Of a DNA stretch of 64,000 nucleotides, positions 1 to 8,232 are shown in pieces. Below the pieces are notes generated by a model, which saw only the letters and a program-made list of their open reading frames with translations, was not told the DNA's origin and did not search any database. The stretch's first letter is position 1. Each line of letters opens with the position of its first letter. Source of the DNA: Mycobacterium cookii (GTDB lineage: Bacteria > Actinomycetota > Actinomycetes > Mycobacteriales > Mycobacteriaceae). The DNA lies in contig NZ_AP022569.1 of NCBI RefSeq assembly GCF_010727945.1, positions 3,906,001-3,970,000 on the forward strand, given 5' to 3'. The translations under genes were made by a program, and so were the position numbers.

Positions 1-1071
1 TCGCACACCAAAGCTTCGGTGATTACCGCCGTGCAGCCCGGATTCGCGATGGCGGTCGGCGCGGTGATGCTGGCGGCCCGGCACCCGATCGAGCAGCAGG
101 AGGAAGAGGCCGCGGTCGAGGTACCGACGATGGCCACCCTGGTCGGTGCGTCCACCGGCAGCTTCGCGACGTCGAGCGGGACGTTCGCCGCGCCTACGGA
201 TGCGCTCGGTCCCCCCACCGGCACGTTCGACGCATCGACCGGCACGTTCACCGCCCCGGCCGATGCGTTCTTCAACGGCGCACCCTCGGAGGCGCTTCAG
301 GAGCTGGCCTGGTCGCAGGCCGACGATTCCGGCGACGAGCCGGTGTTCTACACGGGCGAACCCTATGACGACGACGACCGCGCGACGCCGTCACAGCTAA
401 TGCAATTGCCGAGAATCGAAGCGCTCGACGCGCAGCAGCGGGGAAACCGGCTGCCGCAGCTCTTCCTGGGGCTTGCCGCGCTGGTCTCGATGGTCGCTAT
501 CGGCGGCGTGGCGTTCACGTTGACCAGTAGCCCAGGCAACCGGGCGCCCACCTTGCCGAGCAGCACCACGGCGGTGCCGCGACCACCAGTGAGCTCGCAG
601 CTCCCGTCGCCGAGCCCGCTGTTGCCGCCGCCCAGCGCGGAGCCGTCACTCACCCAAGCGCCGCCCCCACCCGTAAGTGAAGCGCCGCCGGCCACCAGCG
701 AAGCGCCGCCCCCGCCACCGCCGCCGGTGACCACCTACGAGCCGCCGCCGACCACCAGGGCGCCGGTCACGACCACCACGCAGCAGCCGACGACCACGAC
801 GCCGCCGGTCAGCAGCACGACCCCGAGCACGACGCCTCCTCCGCCGCCCCCGCCGACGAGCACGTCGCCGACGGTGGCGATGACGACGACCTATCTGAAC
901 CTGCCGTTCGTGCCGGTACCAATCCCGGTACAGGTGCCCGAGGGGCAGGGCGGGGCGCAGCAGCAGCCGCAGAACCCCTACCAGCAACAGAACCCCTACC
1001 AGCAGAATCCCTATCAGCAGAGCCCGTATCAGCAGCAGAACCCCTACATGAATCCGGGTTACGGCTACTAG
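1..1071 (+). CDS. Pro-rich single-pass membrane protein, C-terminal part (possibly Hsp70-like family)
   Basis: The reading frame is open from base 1, so this is the 3' part of a longer gene; the first internal start codon (GTG, position 19) need not be the real one. The first residues (AVQPGFAMAVGAVMLAAR) look like the end of an actin/Hsp70-fold domain, where such proteins have an 'AxGAAxLA' helix. An acidic linker follows, then one hydrophobic segment (around residues 152-172 of the visible part), then about 120 residues rich in Pro, Thr and Ser, and a terminal tract of NPYQQ-type repeats ending GYGY. The plan is a cytosolic domain, one transmembrane helix and an extracytoplasmic Pro-rich tail. 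It resembles the actin-fold-like proteins at the right end of the window in architecture but not in repeat sequence. The Hsp70 link is inference from a short stretch. Confidence 0.6.
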   Translation, partial: SHTKASVITAVQPGFAMAVGAVMLAARHPIEQQEEEAAVEVPTMATLVGASTGSFATSSGTFAAPTDALGPPTGTFDASTGTFTAPADAFFNGAPSEALQELAWSQADDSGDEPVFYTGEPYDDDDRATPSQLMQLPRIEALDAQQRGNRLPQLFLGLAALVSMVAIGGVAFTLTSSPGNRAPTLPSSTTAVPRPPVSSQLPSPSPLLPPPSAEPSLTQAPPPPVSEAPPATSEAPPPPPPPVTTYEPPPTTRAPVTTTTQQPTTTTPPVSSTTPSTTPPPPPPPTSTSPTVAMTTTYLNLPFVPVPIPVQVPEGQGGAQQQPQNPYQQQNPYQQNPYQQSPYQQQNPYMNPGYGY

Positions 1072-1135
1072 TCGTGGCGCAACCCCGCCGATATGCGCAC
1101 ACTGGTGGTAATGCCGTGACCTGCCAGGAGGCGCA

Positions 1136-1516
1136 ATGGACGACAACGGACGATTCGGATTCGATCCCGAAGATCTGGATCGAATGATCCGCGACGCGAG
1201 CGAGGGCTTGCGCGACGCGTTCGGGGGAGTGGGCCGGTTCTTCGTTCCGGGTGACCGGTCGGGGTGGTCGTCGGTGTTCGAGGACCTGGCGCGGCGCACC
1301 CGTACCAGGCCGGAGACCGCGGGCGAAGCCGGCGACGGCGTCTGGGCGATCTACACCGTGAACGCCGACGGTGGCGCCCGGGTCGAGGAGGTCTACGCCA
1401 CCGAGCTCGATGCGCTGCGGGCAAACCAGAACAACGTCGACGCGAGCCGCAAAGTCCGTTTCTTGCCGTACGGGATGACCGTCAGCGTGCTGGACGGCTC
1501 AGATGACGCGTCGTAA
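1136..1516 (+). CDS. Conserved mycobacterial-type hypothetical protein, 126 aa
   Basis: A small soluble protein with no signal peptide or membrane segment. It starts at ATG 1136 behind a strong AGGAGG site at 1126-1131. The N-terminus is acidic and hydrophilic (MDDNGRFGFDPEDLDRMI). The C-terminal half (VWAIYTVNADGGARVEEVYA ... LRANQNNVDASRKVRFLPYG) looks like a small alpha/beta domain. It follows the Pro-rich membrane protein by 64 bases on the same strand and may share its transcript. I recognise no catalytic motif and cannot assign a function. Confidence 0.7.
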   Translation: MDDNGRFGFDPEDLDRMIRDASEGLRDAFGGVGRFFVPGDRSGWSSVFEDLARRTRTRPETAGEAGDGVWAIYTVNADGGARVEEVYATELDALRANQNNVDASRKVRFLPYGMTVSVLDGSDDAS

Positions 1517-1603
1517 CCGTCTGGCCTGGTCGCGGTCCCGCTGCGCAGCCGCGAAGTTTGTCACCTCGGAATAGCGATACATATTTGCGGGTACAACGCC
1601 ACA

Positions 1604-2320
1604 ATGTTGAACATGTGTGTCGTCCAGATCGGTCGTGTCCTTCTTGCCGCGCTGGTGATCCTTGGCGGGTTGCTGGGCGCACCCACGCAGGTCTCGGCTG
1701 CGCAGCCATGTCCGGATGTCGAGGCGGTGTTCGCCCGCGGCACCGGTGAGCCGGCCGGCGTCGGAGGCATCGGGGAGCCGTTCGTCGACGAACTGCGCAC
1801 CGCGGTCGCCCCCAAGTCGTTGGACGTGTACCCGGTCAACTACGAGGCCAGCAGCAACTTTTCCGACCGCGTCGAGTTCGCCCAGAGCGTCGTCGACGGG
1901 ATCAAAGACGCCAGCAATCACATCGAGGCCACCGCCGCGAATTGCCCCAAGACCAGAATCGTGTTGGGCGGGTACTCCCAGGGCGCGGTGGTGTCCGGCT
2001 TCGTCACGTCGGCCGCTGTCCCGGCGGGCATCCCAGCGGAATACGTGTCCTTTCTGCCGAAGCCGATGCCACCGGAGATCGCCAATCACGTTGCCGCAGT
2101 GACGCTCTTCGGGAAGCCGTCAGCTGCGTGGCTGCAGAATTACGGCGCACCCACGATCACCATCGGTCCGCTGTATGCGCCCAAGACCCTCGACTTGTGC
2201 GCCGCCGGCGACACGATCTGTAACGGCGATTCCGGAGCGTTGCCGACTTTCGCCCACGCCTCGTACCCGGCCAATGGCATGACGGCGCAAGCCGCGGGTT
2301 ACGCCGCCAGCCACCTCTAG
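1604..2320 (+). CDS. Secreted cutinase-family serine esterase
   Basis: Cutinase-fold esterase of 238 aa, exported, expected to hydrolyse ester bonds in lipids at or outside the cell envelope. The N-terminus (about residues 1-33) is a signal peptide with a hydrophobic core LLAALVILGGLLGA and a likely cleavage near VSAAQ. The mature protein begins QPCPDVEAVFARGTGEP, the family hallmark. The nucleophile elbow is GGYSQGA, Ser125. The acid and base of the triad are probably Asp203 (AGDTICNGD) and His218 (FAHASY). Cysteines at 36, 114, 199 and 206 could form the two conserved disulfides. Length and architecture match the Cfp21/Cut group of mycobacteria. The gene is followed after 3 bases by a convergent SDR gene. 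Confidence 0.92.
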   Translation: MLNMCVVQIGRVLLAALVILGGLLGAPTQVSAAQPCPDVEAVFARGTGEPAGVGGIGEPFVDELRTAVAPKSLDVYPVNYEASSNFSDRVEFAQSVVDGIKDASNHIEATAANCPKTRIVLGGYSQGAVVSGFVTSAAVPAGIPAEYVSFLPKPMPPEIANHVAAVTLFGKPSAAWLQNYGAPTITIGPLYAPKTLDLCAAGDTICNGDSGALPTFAHASYPANGMTAQAAGYAASHL

Positions 2321-2323
2321 CCG

Positions 2324-3292
2324 TCAGCCGGGCTGGTCGGCCATGATCGTTGCGAACAATTCGGCCATCTCGTCGGCCGGACCGACCGGCACGGTGTAGC
2401 CGGCCTCGTCGCGGATCTCGTCGAGATGGTCACGAACTTGCTCGACGGACAGCGCGCGACTGTAGAAGCCTTTCGTGCGGCCGATGAAGAATCGGGCGAC
2501 GTGTCCAGCGCCGACGGTGTAGATCTCGCCGGACACCGGACAGTCCCGGTGCGTGAGGAAGGCAGCCACAGGGGCGACCAATGCCGGGTCAAGCTTCTGA
2601 AGATATTGCGCCACAAGGTCATCCAGTACGGCCTGCGCTGACGGGTCATCCGGTGGCAGGGCGGTGTCGACCGAGTGCGCCAACATCCGGGTGTAGGCGA
2701 TCGGCGCGATCGCGTTGACCTTGATGTTGCGTTCGGCGCCCTCCGCGGCCAGCACTCGGGTCAAGCCGACCAACCCGGTTTTCGCCGCGCCGTAGTTGCT
2801 CATCCGTTCGGCGCCAAGCAGTCCCGCGGCCGAGCAGGTGTTGAGGATTCGTCCGTATTGCTGCTCGCGCATGACCTTCCACGCGGGCCTGGTGACATAG
2901 AACGCACCTCTGAGATGTACGTCGAGCAACGGGTCGAGTCGGTCGGCGGTGATGTCCTCGAACGGCGCGTCGCGGACGATACCGGCGTTGTTGATCACGA
3001 TGTCGACGCGTCCCCAGGCGTCCACAGCGGCGTCGACAATCGCCTGTCCGCCTTCGGGCCTGTTCACGCTGGTGGTGTCGGGGATGGCCTCGCCGCCGCG
3101 CCGGCGAATCTCGGCGGCGACAGCGGTCGCCGCGTGGGCGTCCGAACCCGCTCCGGTGACCGAGCCGCCGATGTCGTTGACCAGCACGCGGGCCCCCCGC
3201 GAGGCGAGCAACAGCGCGTACTCCTTGCCCAGACCATTGCCGGCGCCGGTGATCACCGCGACCTGGCCGTCGAACCGCATGTCGTCTGTCAC
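2324..3292 (-). CDS. Short-chain dehydrogenase/reductase (NAD(P)-dependent)
   Basis: Classical SDR of 322 aa with a Rossmann cofactor site TGAGNGLG, NDIGG after beta-strand 2, the structural NNAG motif and the catalytic YGAAK (Tyr/Lys). The acidic VNDIGG resembles SDRs related to the hydroxyacyl-CoA dehydrogenase part of multifunctional beta-oxidation enzymes, so an acyl-CoA or steroid-like 3-hydroxy substrate is plausible but not shown. The frame is open upstream to 3445, but GTG 3292 is chosen because it overlaps the TGA of the upstream P450 gene (GTGA, 3289-3292), which implies translational coupling. ATG 3280 is an alternative four codons later. About 50-60 C-terminal residues extend beyond the usual SDR core. 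Confidence 0.88.
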   Translation of the reverse strand: MTDDMRFDGQVAVITGAGNGLGKEYALLLASRGARVLVNDIGGSVTGAGSDAHAATAVAAEIRRRGGEAIPDTTSVNRPEGGQAIVDAAVDAWGRVDIVINNAGIVRDAPFEDITADRLDPLLDVHLRGAFYVTRPAWKVMREQQYGRILNTCSAAGLLGAERMSNYGAAKTGLVGLTRVLAAEGAERNIKVNAIAPIAYTRMLAHSVDTALPPDDPSAQAVLDDLVAQYLQKLDPALVAPVAAFLTHRDCPVSGEIYTVGAGHVARFFIGRTKGFYSRALSVEQVRDHLDEIRDEAGYTVPVGPADEMAELFATIMADQPG

Positions 3293-4476
3293 CAGGTCAC
3301 CGGCAGCTCTTTCATGCCGTAGATGTCGGCATCCTTGAACTTCAGTTCGTCGGCGGGCACCGCCAGTTGCAGGCCCGGCAGTCGGCGAGCCAGCGTGGCG
3401 AACGCCACCTGCATTTCGACACGCGCCAGGTTGGCGCCGATGCACTGGTGAGCTCCGTAGCCGAAAGCCAGGTGCCCGCGGGCGCTTCGGGCGATGTCCA
3501 ATGTCTCAGGGCTGGCGACGAATTCGCTGTCCCAGTTACCGGCCGGCAGATTCATCAGCAACCTGTCGCCCGCGCGGATCTGCTGACCACCGAGGGTGAG
3601 ATCTTCGGTTGCGATGCGATCCACTTGAGCGTGCACGATCGAGAGATAACGCATGAGCTCCTCGACCGCGTTGGCGATGACGGCGGGATCGTCGGTTTGA
3701 CCGAGACGCTCGTAAACTTCCGGATGATCTAGCAGCGCAACGGTGCCCAGCGAGATCATGTTGGCGGTGGTTTCGTGCCCGGCCTGCATCATGATCACGC
3801 CGTTGACGGCCACGGTGTTGTAGTCGAGTTGGCCGGTCGCGACATAGTCGGTGATGAGGCGGCTGAGCAAGTCGTCGCCGGGGTCGCGTTGCTTTCTCGC
3901 TACCAGCTCCTGGATGTACGAGTACATCTCGATGAAGCCCTGCGCTCTTTCCTCGTCGGTGGAGTTCACGTCCAAACCGGCGGCGGTGTTGTGATGAAAG
4001 ATCTCGAGATCTTCCGGTGGGACGCCCAGCAGCAGCGCGATCACCAGCGACGGGACCGGCAGGCCAAAGTCGCGGACGATATCGGCAGGCGGCCCCTTGT
4101 CGATCATCGCGTCCAGGTATTTGTCGACCAGGTCCTGGATCTGCGGCCGCATTGCCTCGGTGCGTCTGAACGTGAATTGGCTGGTCATCATTCGCCGTAG
4201 CCGTTGATGCTCGGGATCGTCCGTCCGGGCGAAGATCACCGGTGCCTCGCTTGGCTGCTCGAATATCTCCGGCAGCGTCTTCGCCGACAGCCGTGGATCG
4301 ACCAGAGCGGCCCTGATGTCGTGGTAGCGGCTCACCGACCACACCTGTTGGCCATTCCAGATGGCCCGCTGCAGGCCGGGCGCTTGCCGCCAGTCCGCGA
4401 ACTCGGTCGGCGGCGCGAGCGGGCAGCGCGTGGCACGTTGCGCCGGAATCACGGGCAGATCGGAAGTTGTTGTCAT
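3289..4476 (-). CDS. Cytochrome P450 monooxygenase
   Basis: Soluble bacterial P450 of 395 aa. The oxygen-binding I-helix motif is AGHETT (232-237), the K-helix ExxR lies in EELMR (272-276), and the haem loop is FGYGAHQCIG with the thiolate ligand Cys345. It should hydroxylate a hydrophobic small molecule with electrons from a ferredoxin and reductase; no ferredoxin gene is adjacent. It is the first gene of a two-gene operon with the overlapping SDR, so hydroxylation followed by oxidation of the alcohol is a reasonable pathway guess. It is transcribed divergently from a TetR regulator across a 93-bp region with palindromes. I cannot place it in a CYP family. Confidence 0.93.
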   Translation of the reverse strand: MTTTSDLPVIPAQRATRCPLAPPTEFADWRQAPGLQRAIWNGQQVWSVSRYHDIRAALVDPRLSAKTLPEIFEQPSEAPVIFARTDDPEHQRLRRMMTSQFTFRRTEAMRPQIQDLVDKYLDAMIDKGPPADIVRDFGLPVPSLVIALLLGVPPEDLEIFHHNTAAGLDVNSTDEERAQGFIEMYSYIQELVARKQRDPGDDLLSRLITDYVATGQLDYNTVAVNGVIMMQAGHETTANMISLGTVALLDHPEVYERLGQTDDPAVIANAVEELMRYLSIVHAQVDRIATEDLTLGGQQIRAGDRLLMNLPAGNWDSEFVASPETLDIARSARGHLAFGYGAHQCIGANLARVEMQVAFATLARRLPGLQLAVPADELKFKDADIYGMKELPVTW

Positions 4477-4489
4477 CAGCGACCTTTGC

Positions 4490-4558
4490 GGTTAAGTGGC
4501 AGATGGTTGCCAATTAACCGAGCCTAAAACGCCACTAACTAGCAGTCAACTGTCAGTT
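4490..4558. promoter_or_regulatory. Putative TetR operator region between P450 and tetR genes
   Basis: Two dyads lie in the 93-bp gap between the divergent genes. GGTTAA at 4490-4495 is the exact reverse complement of TTAACC at 4514-4519. A 22-bp imperfect palindrome spans 4537-4558 (AACT...AGTT ends, 8 of 11 half-site positions symmetric) and sits 11 bp before the regulator start. The position and the AT-rich composition fit autoregulation plus repression of the P450-SDR operon. This is inferred from symmetry only. Confidence 0.5.
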
Positions 4559-4569
4559 ACGCTGATGCG

Positions 4570-5199
4570 ATGACCGCGGTGACCGACCGTCCGTTACGCG
4601 CCGACGCTGCGCGCAACGCCGAGCGGATCCTGCGGGCCGCACGCCAGGTCTACGACGAAGTCGGGCCCGATGCCGCCGTCGAGGCGATCGCCCAGCGGGC
4701 CGGCGTCGGCGAACGAACGCTCTACCGCAGATTTCCGACGAAGGCCGAACTGATCCGGGCGGCCCTGGACCTCTGCATCGCCGAGGACCTCGTGCCGACG
4801 ATCCAGGACGCTCGCGGCGCCACTGACCCGCTGCACGGTCTGGCGGAGCTGATCGATGCGGCGATATCGCTGGGCGCCCGGGAGCGCAACCTGCTGACCG
4901 CCGCCCGCAGGGCTGGGTCCCTGACCCCTGACGTGTCGACCGCGCTGGACGAGGCGCTCACGGAGCTCGCCCAGCGCGGCCAGCAAGCCGGGACCGTCCG
5001 GCCCGACCTGGTGCCCGCCGACCTGCCGCGGTTGGTCGCGATGCTGCACAGCGTGCTGTGGACGATGGATCCGGGCAGCGACGGTTGGCGCCGCTACGTG
5101 GCGCTCATGCTGGACGCGATATCCGTCACGGATCGACGGCCGTTGCCCCCGGCGCCGGTGCTCCGATTTGTGCCGGAAACAGACAGCTGGCCGCTGTAA
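4570..5199 (+). CDS. TetR-family transcriptional regulator
   Basis: A 209-aa regulator with an N-terminal helix-turn-helix (about residues 15-62): ILRAARQVYDEVG, then EAIAQRAGVGERTLYRRFPTK, the standard TetR recognition helix pattern ending in LYRRF. The C-terminal helical part should bind an unknown ligand. It is divergent from the P450-SDR operon with dyad symmetry in the shared promoter region, so it probably represses that operon and itself. ATG 4570 gives the full-length HTH; an alternative start a few codons in would not change the domain. Confidence 0.9.
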   Translation: MTAVTDRPLRADAARNAERILRAARQVYDEVGPDAAVEAIAQRAGVGERTLYRRFPTKAELIRAALDLCIAEDLVPTIQDARGATDPLHGLAELIDAAISLGARERNLLTAARRAGSLTPDVSTALDEALTELAQRGQQAGTVRPDLVPADLPRLVAMLHSVLWTMDPGSDGWRRYVALMLDAISVTDRRPLPPAPVLRFVPETDSWPL

Positions 5200-5281
5200 A
5201 TCCGGGGTTTCGATTGCCGCTCACCTGCGGCGTAGTTATCTAATCGTGACTATTTCTTGATTTGCTCGTAAGCTGCTTGCC

Positions 5282-5959
5282 GTGGGTCGCCATGAGTTAG
5301 CCAGCAGTCGGCCGAAGTCGCCGGTACTGAAGGCTGTCGTTGTTGCTCCGACCCTGGCAGTCTTTGCCCTCGGCGGAAGCGCCCAGGCGCTGGGGGCTCA
5401 CCACGACACGGAGGCCGTTGCTGGCGCCCAACCGGCGTGCTGCGTCGAGGTCACGGCCAGCTCACCGATCACGTCCTCGTGGGCGGCATCCGCTGTGCAG
5501 CCTAACGATGGTGCGGGCGAGGCGGCGCCGGCGTCACGCGCTGCCAGGTGGCGCGTTGCCCTCAACGCCGCTCCACGCATGCTGCCGGTGGGAGTCGCCA
5601 ACGAACGGGGCTTGCAAGTCAAAACGATCCTGGCCGCTCGTGCCGTCAGCGCCGCATTCCCGGAGATCACCAACATCGGTGGTGTCCGGCCTGATGCGCT
5701 TCCGTGGCATCCGCGGGGTTTGGCGATCGACATCATGATTCCCAACCCGTCCAGCGCTGCGGGCATAGAGCTCGGCAACGAGATCGTCAGGTTCGCGTTC
5801 AAGAACGCCGACCGTTTCGCGTTGCAGGACGTGATTTGGCGTAATACCTACTACACGCCTAGCGGGCCGTCGGGTTCGGGCTACGGCCACTACGACCACG
5901 TGCACATCACCACCCACGGTGGCGGGTATCCCACCGGCGGCGAGGTTTACGTCCGCTAA
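5282..5959 (+). CDS. Exported protein with ARB-07466/LAS-like C-terminal domain (putative cell-wall hydrolase)
   Basis: A 225-aa protein with a hydrophobic export signal near the N-terminus (residues 17-36) and an Ala-rich linker. The C-terminal domain (about 105-225) carries WHPRGLAIDIM (His143, Asp150) and YDHVHI (Asp205, His206, His208). This H...D...HxH arrangement resembles the zinc site of LAS/M15-type peptidases and the ARB-07466 C-terminal domain, so a peptidoglycan-directed role is plausible. The GTG start at 5282 is the only good start. I recall that the M. tuberculosis gene between pcp and glyU-dcd (Rv0320) is an exported protein of similar size; if this is its orthologue, the ancestral neighbour tRNA-Gly-dcd is now about 54.6 kb away. 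Confidence 0.75.
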   Translation: MGRHELASSRPKSPVLKAVVVAPTLAVFALGGSAQALGAHHDTEAVAGAQPACCVEVTASSPITSSWAASAVQPNDGAGEAAPASRAARWRVALNAAPRMLPVGVANERGLQVKTILAARAVSAAFPEITNIGGVRPDALPWHPRGLAIDIMIPNPSSAAGIELGNEIVRFAFKNADRFALQDVIWRNTYYTPSGPSGSGYGHYDHVHITTHGGGYPTGGEVYVR

Positions 5960-6229
5960 GCGGGATCGGGTTTTCGTTGAGGCCGTCAAGGTTTCGGTTC
6001 GATAACACCAAAAAGTAAGAGCCATATCGATATTCGGCTTCTATCCGTCCGGCGCACGGTCAAACGTCACTATTTGGAAACAGTGCGGTGCGGCGAGGTG
6101 CATGTTGAACACCGGTCCATTAAAACTAATTCGGTCGTCCAAATACGACTTCGGTACGGCTGTGTTCGCGAGCCGCGCCGACTGGATACTGCGGGATATG
6201 CCCGCGTGTGGACAAAGGAGTTGACCTCG

Positions 6230-6790
6230 ATGGCAACCTTCGATCGATTCAACATCAGAGTGGTTGCCGGCGTTGGTTTATGTGGTGCCGCAATAGCTTT
6301 GAGCGCAGAATCGGCTGCCGCTCCGTTGATGACGGGTGGCGCCGCCTGCATGTATGGCGCCGCCGGCGAGGTGGGCGCCGGTGCGCCTGCGGTCGGCGGC
6401 GCGGGTGCCGCTGCGGCGGGTGCCGCCGGTCCGGCCGCCACGGCCGCGTGTGTGCCGGCTGGGGCACCGATCGCTGACATGGCCGGTGCGCCGGTCGCTG
6501 CGCCGGTTCCCGCCGGTGCTCCGTTCCCCTTCCCTGCGGGTGCACCGCTTCCGGCGGGCGCCCCTATCCCGGCGGGTGCCCCGCTTCCGGTGGGCGCTCC
6601 CGTGCCCGCTGGCGCCCCGGTGGTTCCGGCCGGTGCACCGCTGATCGCACTCGGGGGAGCAGGTGCCCCTCCCGGTGCGGTGATCACCGATTCGGCCGGT
6701 GCCGCGGGAGGTAAGGGTGCGCCGGTCGGCACGGCGTCGGCAGAGGGGCCTCAGCCGGGTCAGCCGATCACGCCCGGTCCGGCAGGGTAA
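6230..6790 (+). CDS. Secreted Ala/Pro/Gly-rich PAGAP-repeat protein
   Basis: Low-complexity exported protein of 186 aa. ATG 6230 is chosen because AAAGGAG lies at 6214-6220 with ideal spacing; the open frame upstream to 6074 has no such site. Residues 1-32 form a signal peptide (VAGVGLCGAAIALSAESAAA). The rest is an Ala/Gly segment with two Cys followed by about a dozen tandem PAGAP/PVGAP-type pentapeptides, then a Gly-rich end. The pattern suggests a cell-wall-associated structural or glycosylated protein. No enzyme motif is present. Confidence 0.72.
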   Translation: MATFDRFNIRVVAGVGLCGAAIALSAESAAAPLMTGGAACMYGAAGEVGAGAPAVGGAGAAAAGAAGPAATAACVPAGAPIADMAGAPVAAPVPAGAPFPFPAGAPLPAGAPIPAGAPLPVGAPVPAGAPVVPAGAPLIALGGAGAPPGAVITDSAGAAGGKGAPVGTASAEGPQPGQPITPGPAG

Positions 6791-6803
6791 GAAGAAATAC
6801 GAA

Positions 6804-6836
6804 AAAGGCGCCCCGACGAAATGTCGGGGCGCCTTT
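6804..6836. terminator. Bidirectional intrinsic terminator
   Basis: A perfect 14-bp stem (6804-6817 with 6823-6836) around a 5-nt GAAAT loop, flanked by an A-run on the left and a T-run inside the right arm. It lies between the convergent PAGAP-protein and L,D-transpeptidase genes, so it can end transcription from both sides. Confidence 0.9.
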
Positions 6837-6882
6837 CTATCTGTAAGTAATTGTGCGACAACAGCATCAGCGACCGCTGACG

Positions 6883-7683
6883 CTATTCCTTGACGACTAC
6901 CGGGTCGCCGATGTTGACGGTGTTGAAGTACCATTCGGCGTCCGCGGGGCTCAAGCTGATGCAGCCGTGGCTGACATTCTCGTGACCCAGCGCATTGATT
7001 GCCCACGGTGCTGAATGCACGAACAGTCCGCGGCTGGTTATGCGGGTGGCGTAATCGACTGGCACCCGGTAACCGGCCGGATCGGAGATCGGAACGCCGA
7101 CGGTGCTCGAATCCATAATCAGAGAGCGGTCTTTGGACATCACAGTGTAGACACCGACAGGCGTCGGAAACTCCGGCCGGCCCATCGAAGCCGGCATCAC
7201 CCCGTCTTCGCCCCAGTGGGCCTGGTGGTGCGGGGCTGGCCGCGGCGGTCCGGCGTGGGCGCCGTCGATGCTCACGGTGAATGTGTGGTCGGAGATGTCC
7301 GCGACGCCGAGGACGGCCGGACCTGTCCTGAGGTCGGTCGACAAGCCGCCCACCGACAGCGCGATCGTGCTGTGCGCCGGCCAGTATCGGTCCGGAACCC
7401 ATTGCACAGCAGTGTTATCGAGCCACTCGAACTTACCGGACATCGGCGGTGTGGCCCTGATTCTCAGGGCTTGCTCGACGGCACGCCGGTTGACGACGGG
7501 CGCGCGGAAGTTGACGATCACAGGGTGTGCCACACCCACAACTTGATCGGATTTCGGTTGTATCGAAGCGATCTCGGACTTCACCGACGGGCTCGTCGCG
7601 GCACTGCTCACGCCGGTCGGGTCGGCGACGAGGGACGCGGCAACGCTGAGCGCCGCGAGAACAGACCGAGAAACCGCCCGCAT
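6883..7683 (-). CDS. ldtA: L,D-transpeptidase, LdtMt1 type
   Basis: Exported peptidoglycan cross-linking enzyme of 266 aa that would form 3-3 (mDAP-mDAP) bridges. It has an N-terminal signal segment (residues 1-29), one bacterial Ig-like domain (about 38-138, with VVGVAHPVIVNF and FEWLDNTAVQWVPDRYWP), then a YkuD catalytic domain with HSAPW (His223) and SHGCISLS (His239, Cys241). The single Ig domain and these strings match what I recall of M. tuberculosis LdtMt1 (Rv0116c) rather than the longer LdtMt2/5. Unusual: a Pro/His-rich stretch of about 15 residues (about 141-160) lies between the Ig and catalytic domains, where LdtMt1 is shorter. It is monocistronic and convergent with the PAGAP gene. 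Confidence 0.9.
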   Translation of the reverse strand: MRAVSRSVLAALSVAASLVADPTGVSSAATSPSVKSEIASIQPKSDQVVGVAHPVIVNFRAPVVNRRAVEQALRIRATPPMSGKFEWLDNTAVQWVPDRYWPAHSTIALSVGGLSTDLRTGPAVLGVADISDHTFTVSIDGAHAGPPRPAPHHQAHWGEDGVMPASMGRPEFPTPVGVYTVMSKDRSLIMDSSTVGVPISDPAGYRVPVDYATRITSRGLFVHSAPWAINALGHENVSHGCISLSPADAEWYFNTVNIGDPVVVKE

Positions 7684-7848
7684 GCCTTAGTTCCTTCTAG
7701 TAGACAAGACTGTAATACGGATACTAGGGGTGTCCGGAATCTTGGACGCCAAGGGCGCGAAGGCAATTCGGTAAAGCCTCCGTCACGGTTCGGCTACGGC
7801 CGAAACTGAGGCAACCCCGAGATTGCTTGTATCAGTTCGGTATTGAGT

Positions 7849-8232
7849 TCAACGAACGCTGGTCTCGCCGGTGGTGACCTGGCCCAACAGGGCCGAGTCG
7901 CCGGCCGCGACGTCAGAGTCGGACGAGACGAAGTGCCCGAACAGCCCGGTCACCTGCAGGACGCGGTCGAGGAACGGCGGGCGGTGGTCGAGACGAAGTT
8001 CGATTCCGGAGTGCGAGGTCCGGCGGTGGATGAGAAGCAGGCCGGACAGGGCAGCCGAGTCGAGAAAGGTCAGCTCGCTGAAGTCGAGGTGCAGTTCCTC
8101 CAGATCGGACTGTTGGGCAAGCACCTGTGACGCGGCGGCGACGAGTTCGTCGACGGTTTCGTAGTCCAAGTCACCGGCGATGCGCATACGGGCCGATCGT
8201 GGCTTCGTGGTGATAGTCATCGAAAAATTCAT
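7849..8232 (-). CDS. STAS-domain anti-sigma-factor antagonist
   Basis: A 127-aa STAS protein of the SpoIIAA/RsbV type. The core LHLDFSELTFLDSAALSGLL holds the phosphorylatable Ser59 in DSA. In partner switching, the dephosphorylated form binds an anti-sigma kinase and frees a sigma factor. It is the last gene of a three-gene operon; its ATG overlaps the TGA of the B12-binding protein gene (ATGA, 8229-8232). The upstream PP2C phosphatase in the operon is the obvious enzyme for removing the phosphate. No anti-sigma kinase gene is next to it, so that partner must be encoded elsewhere. Confidence 0.9.
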   Translation of the reverse strand: MNFSMTITTKPRSARMRIAGDLDYETVDELVAAASQVLAQQSDLEELHLDFSELTFLDSAALSGLLLIHRRTSHSGIELRLDHRPPFLDRVLQVTGLFGHFVSSDSDVAAGDSALLGQVTTGETSVR

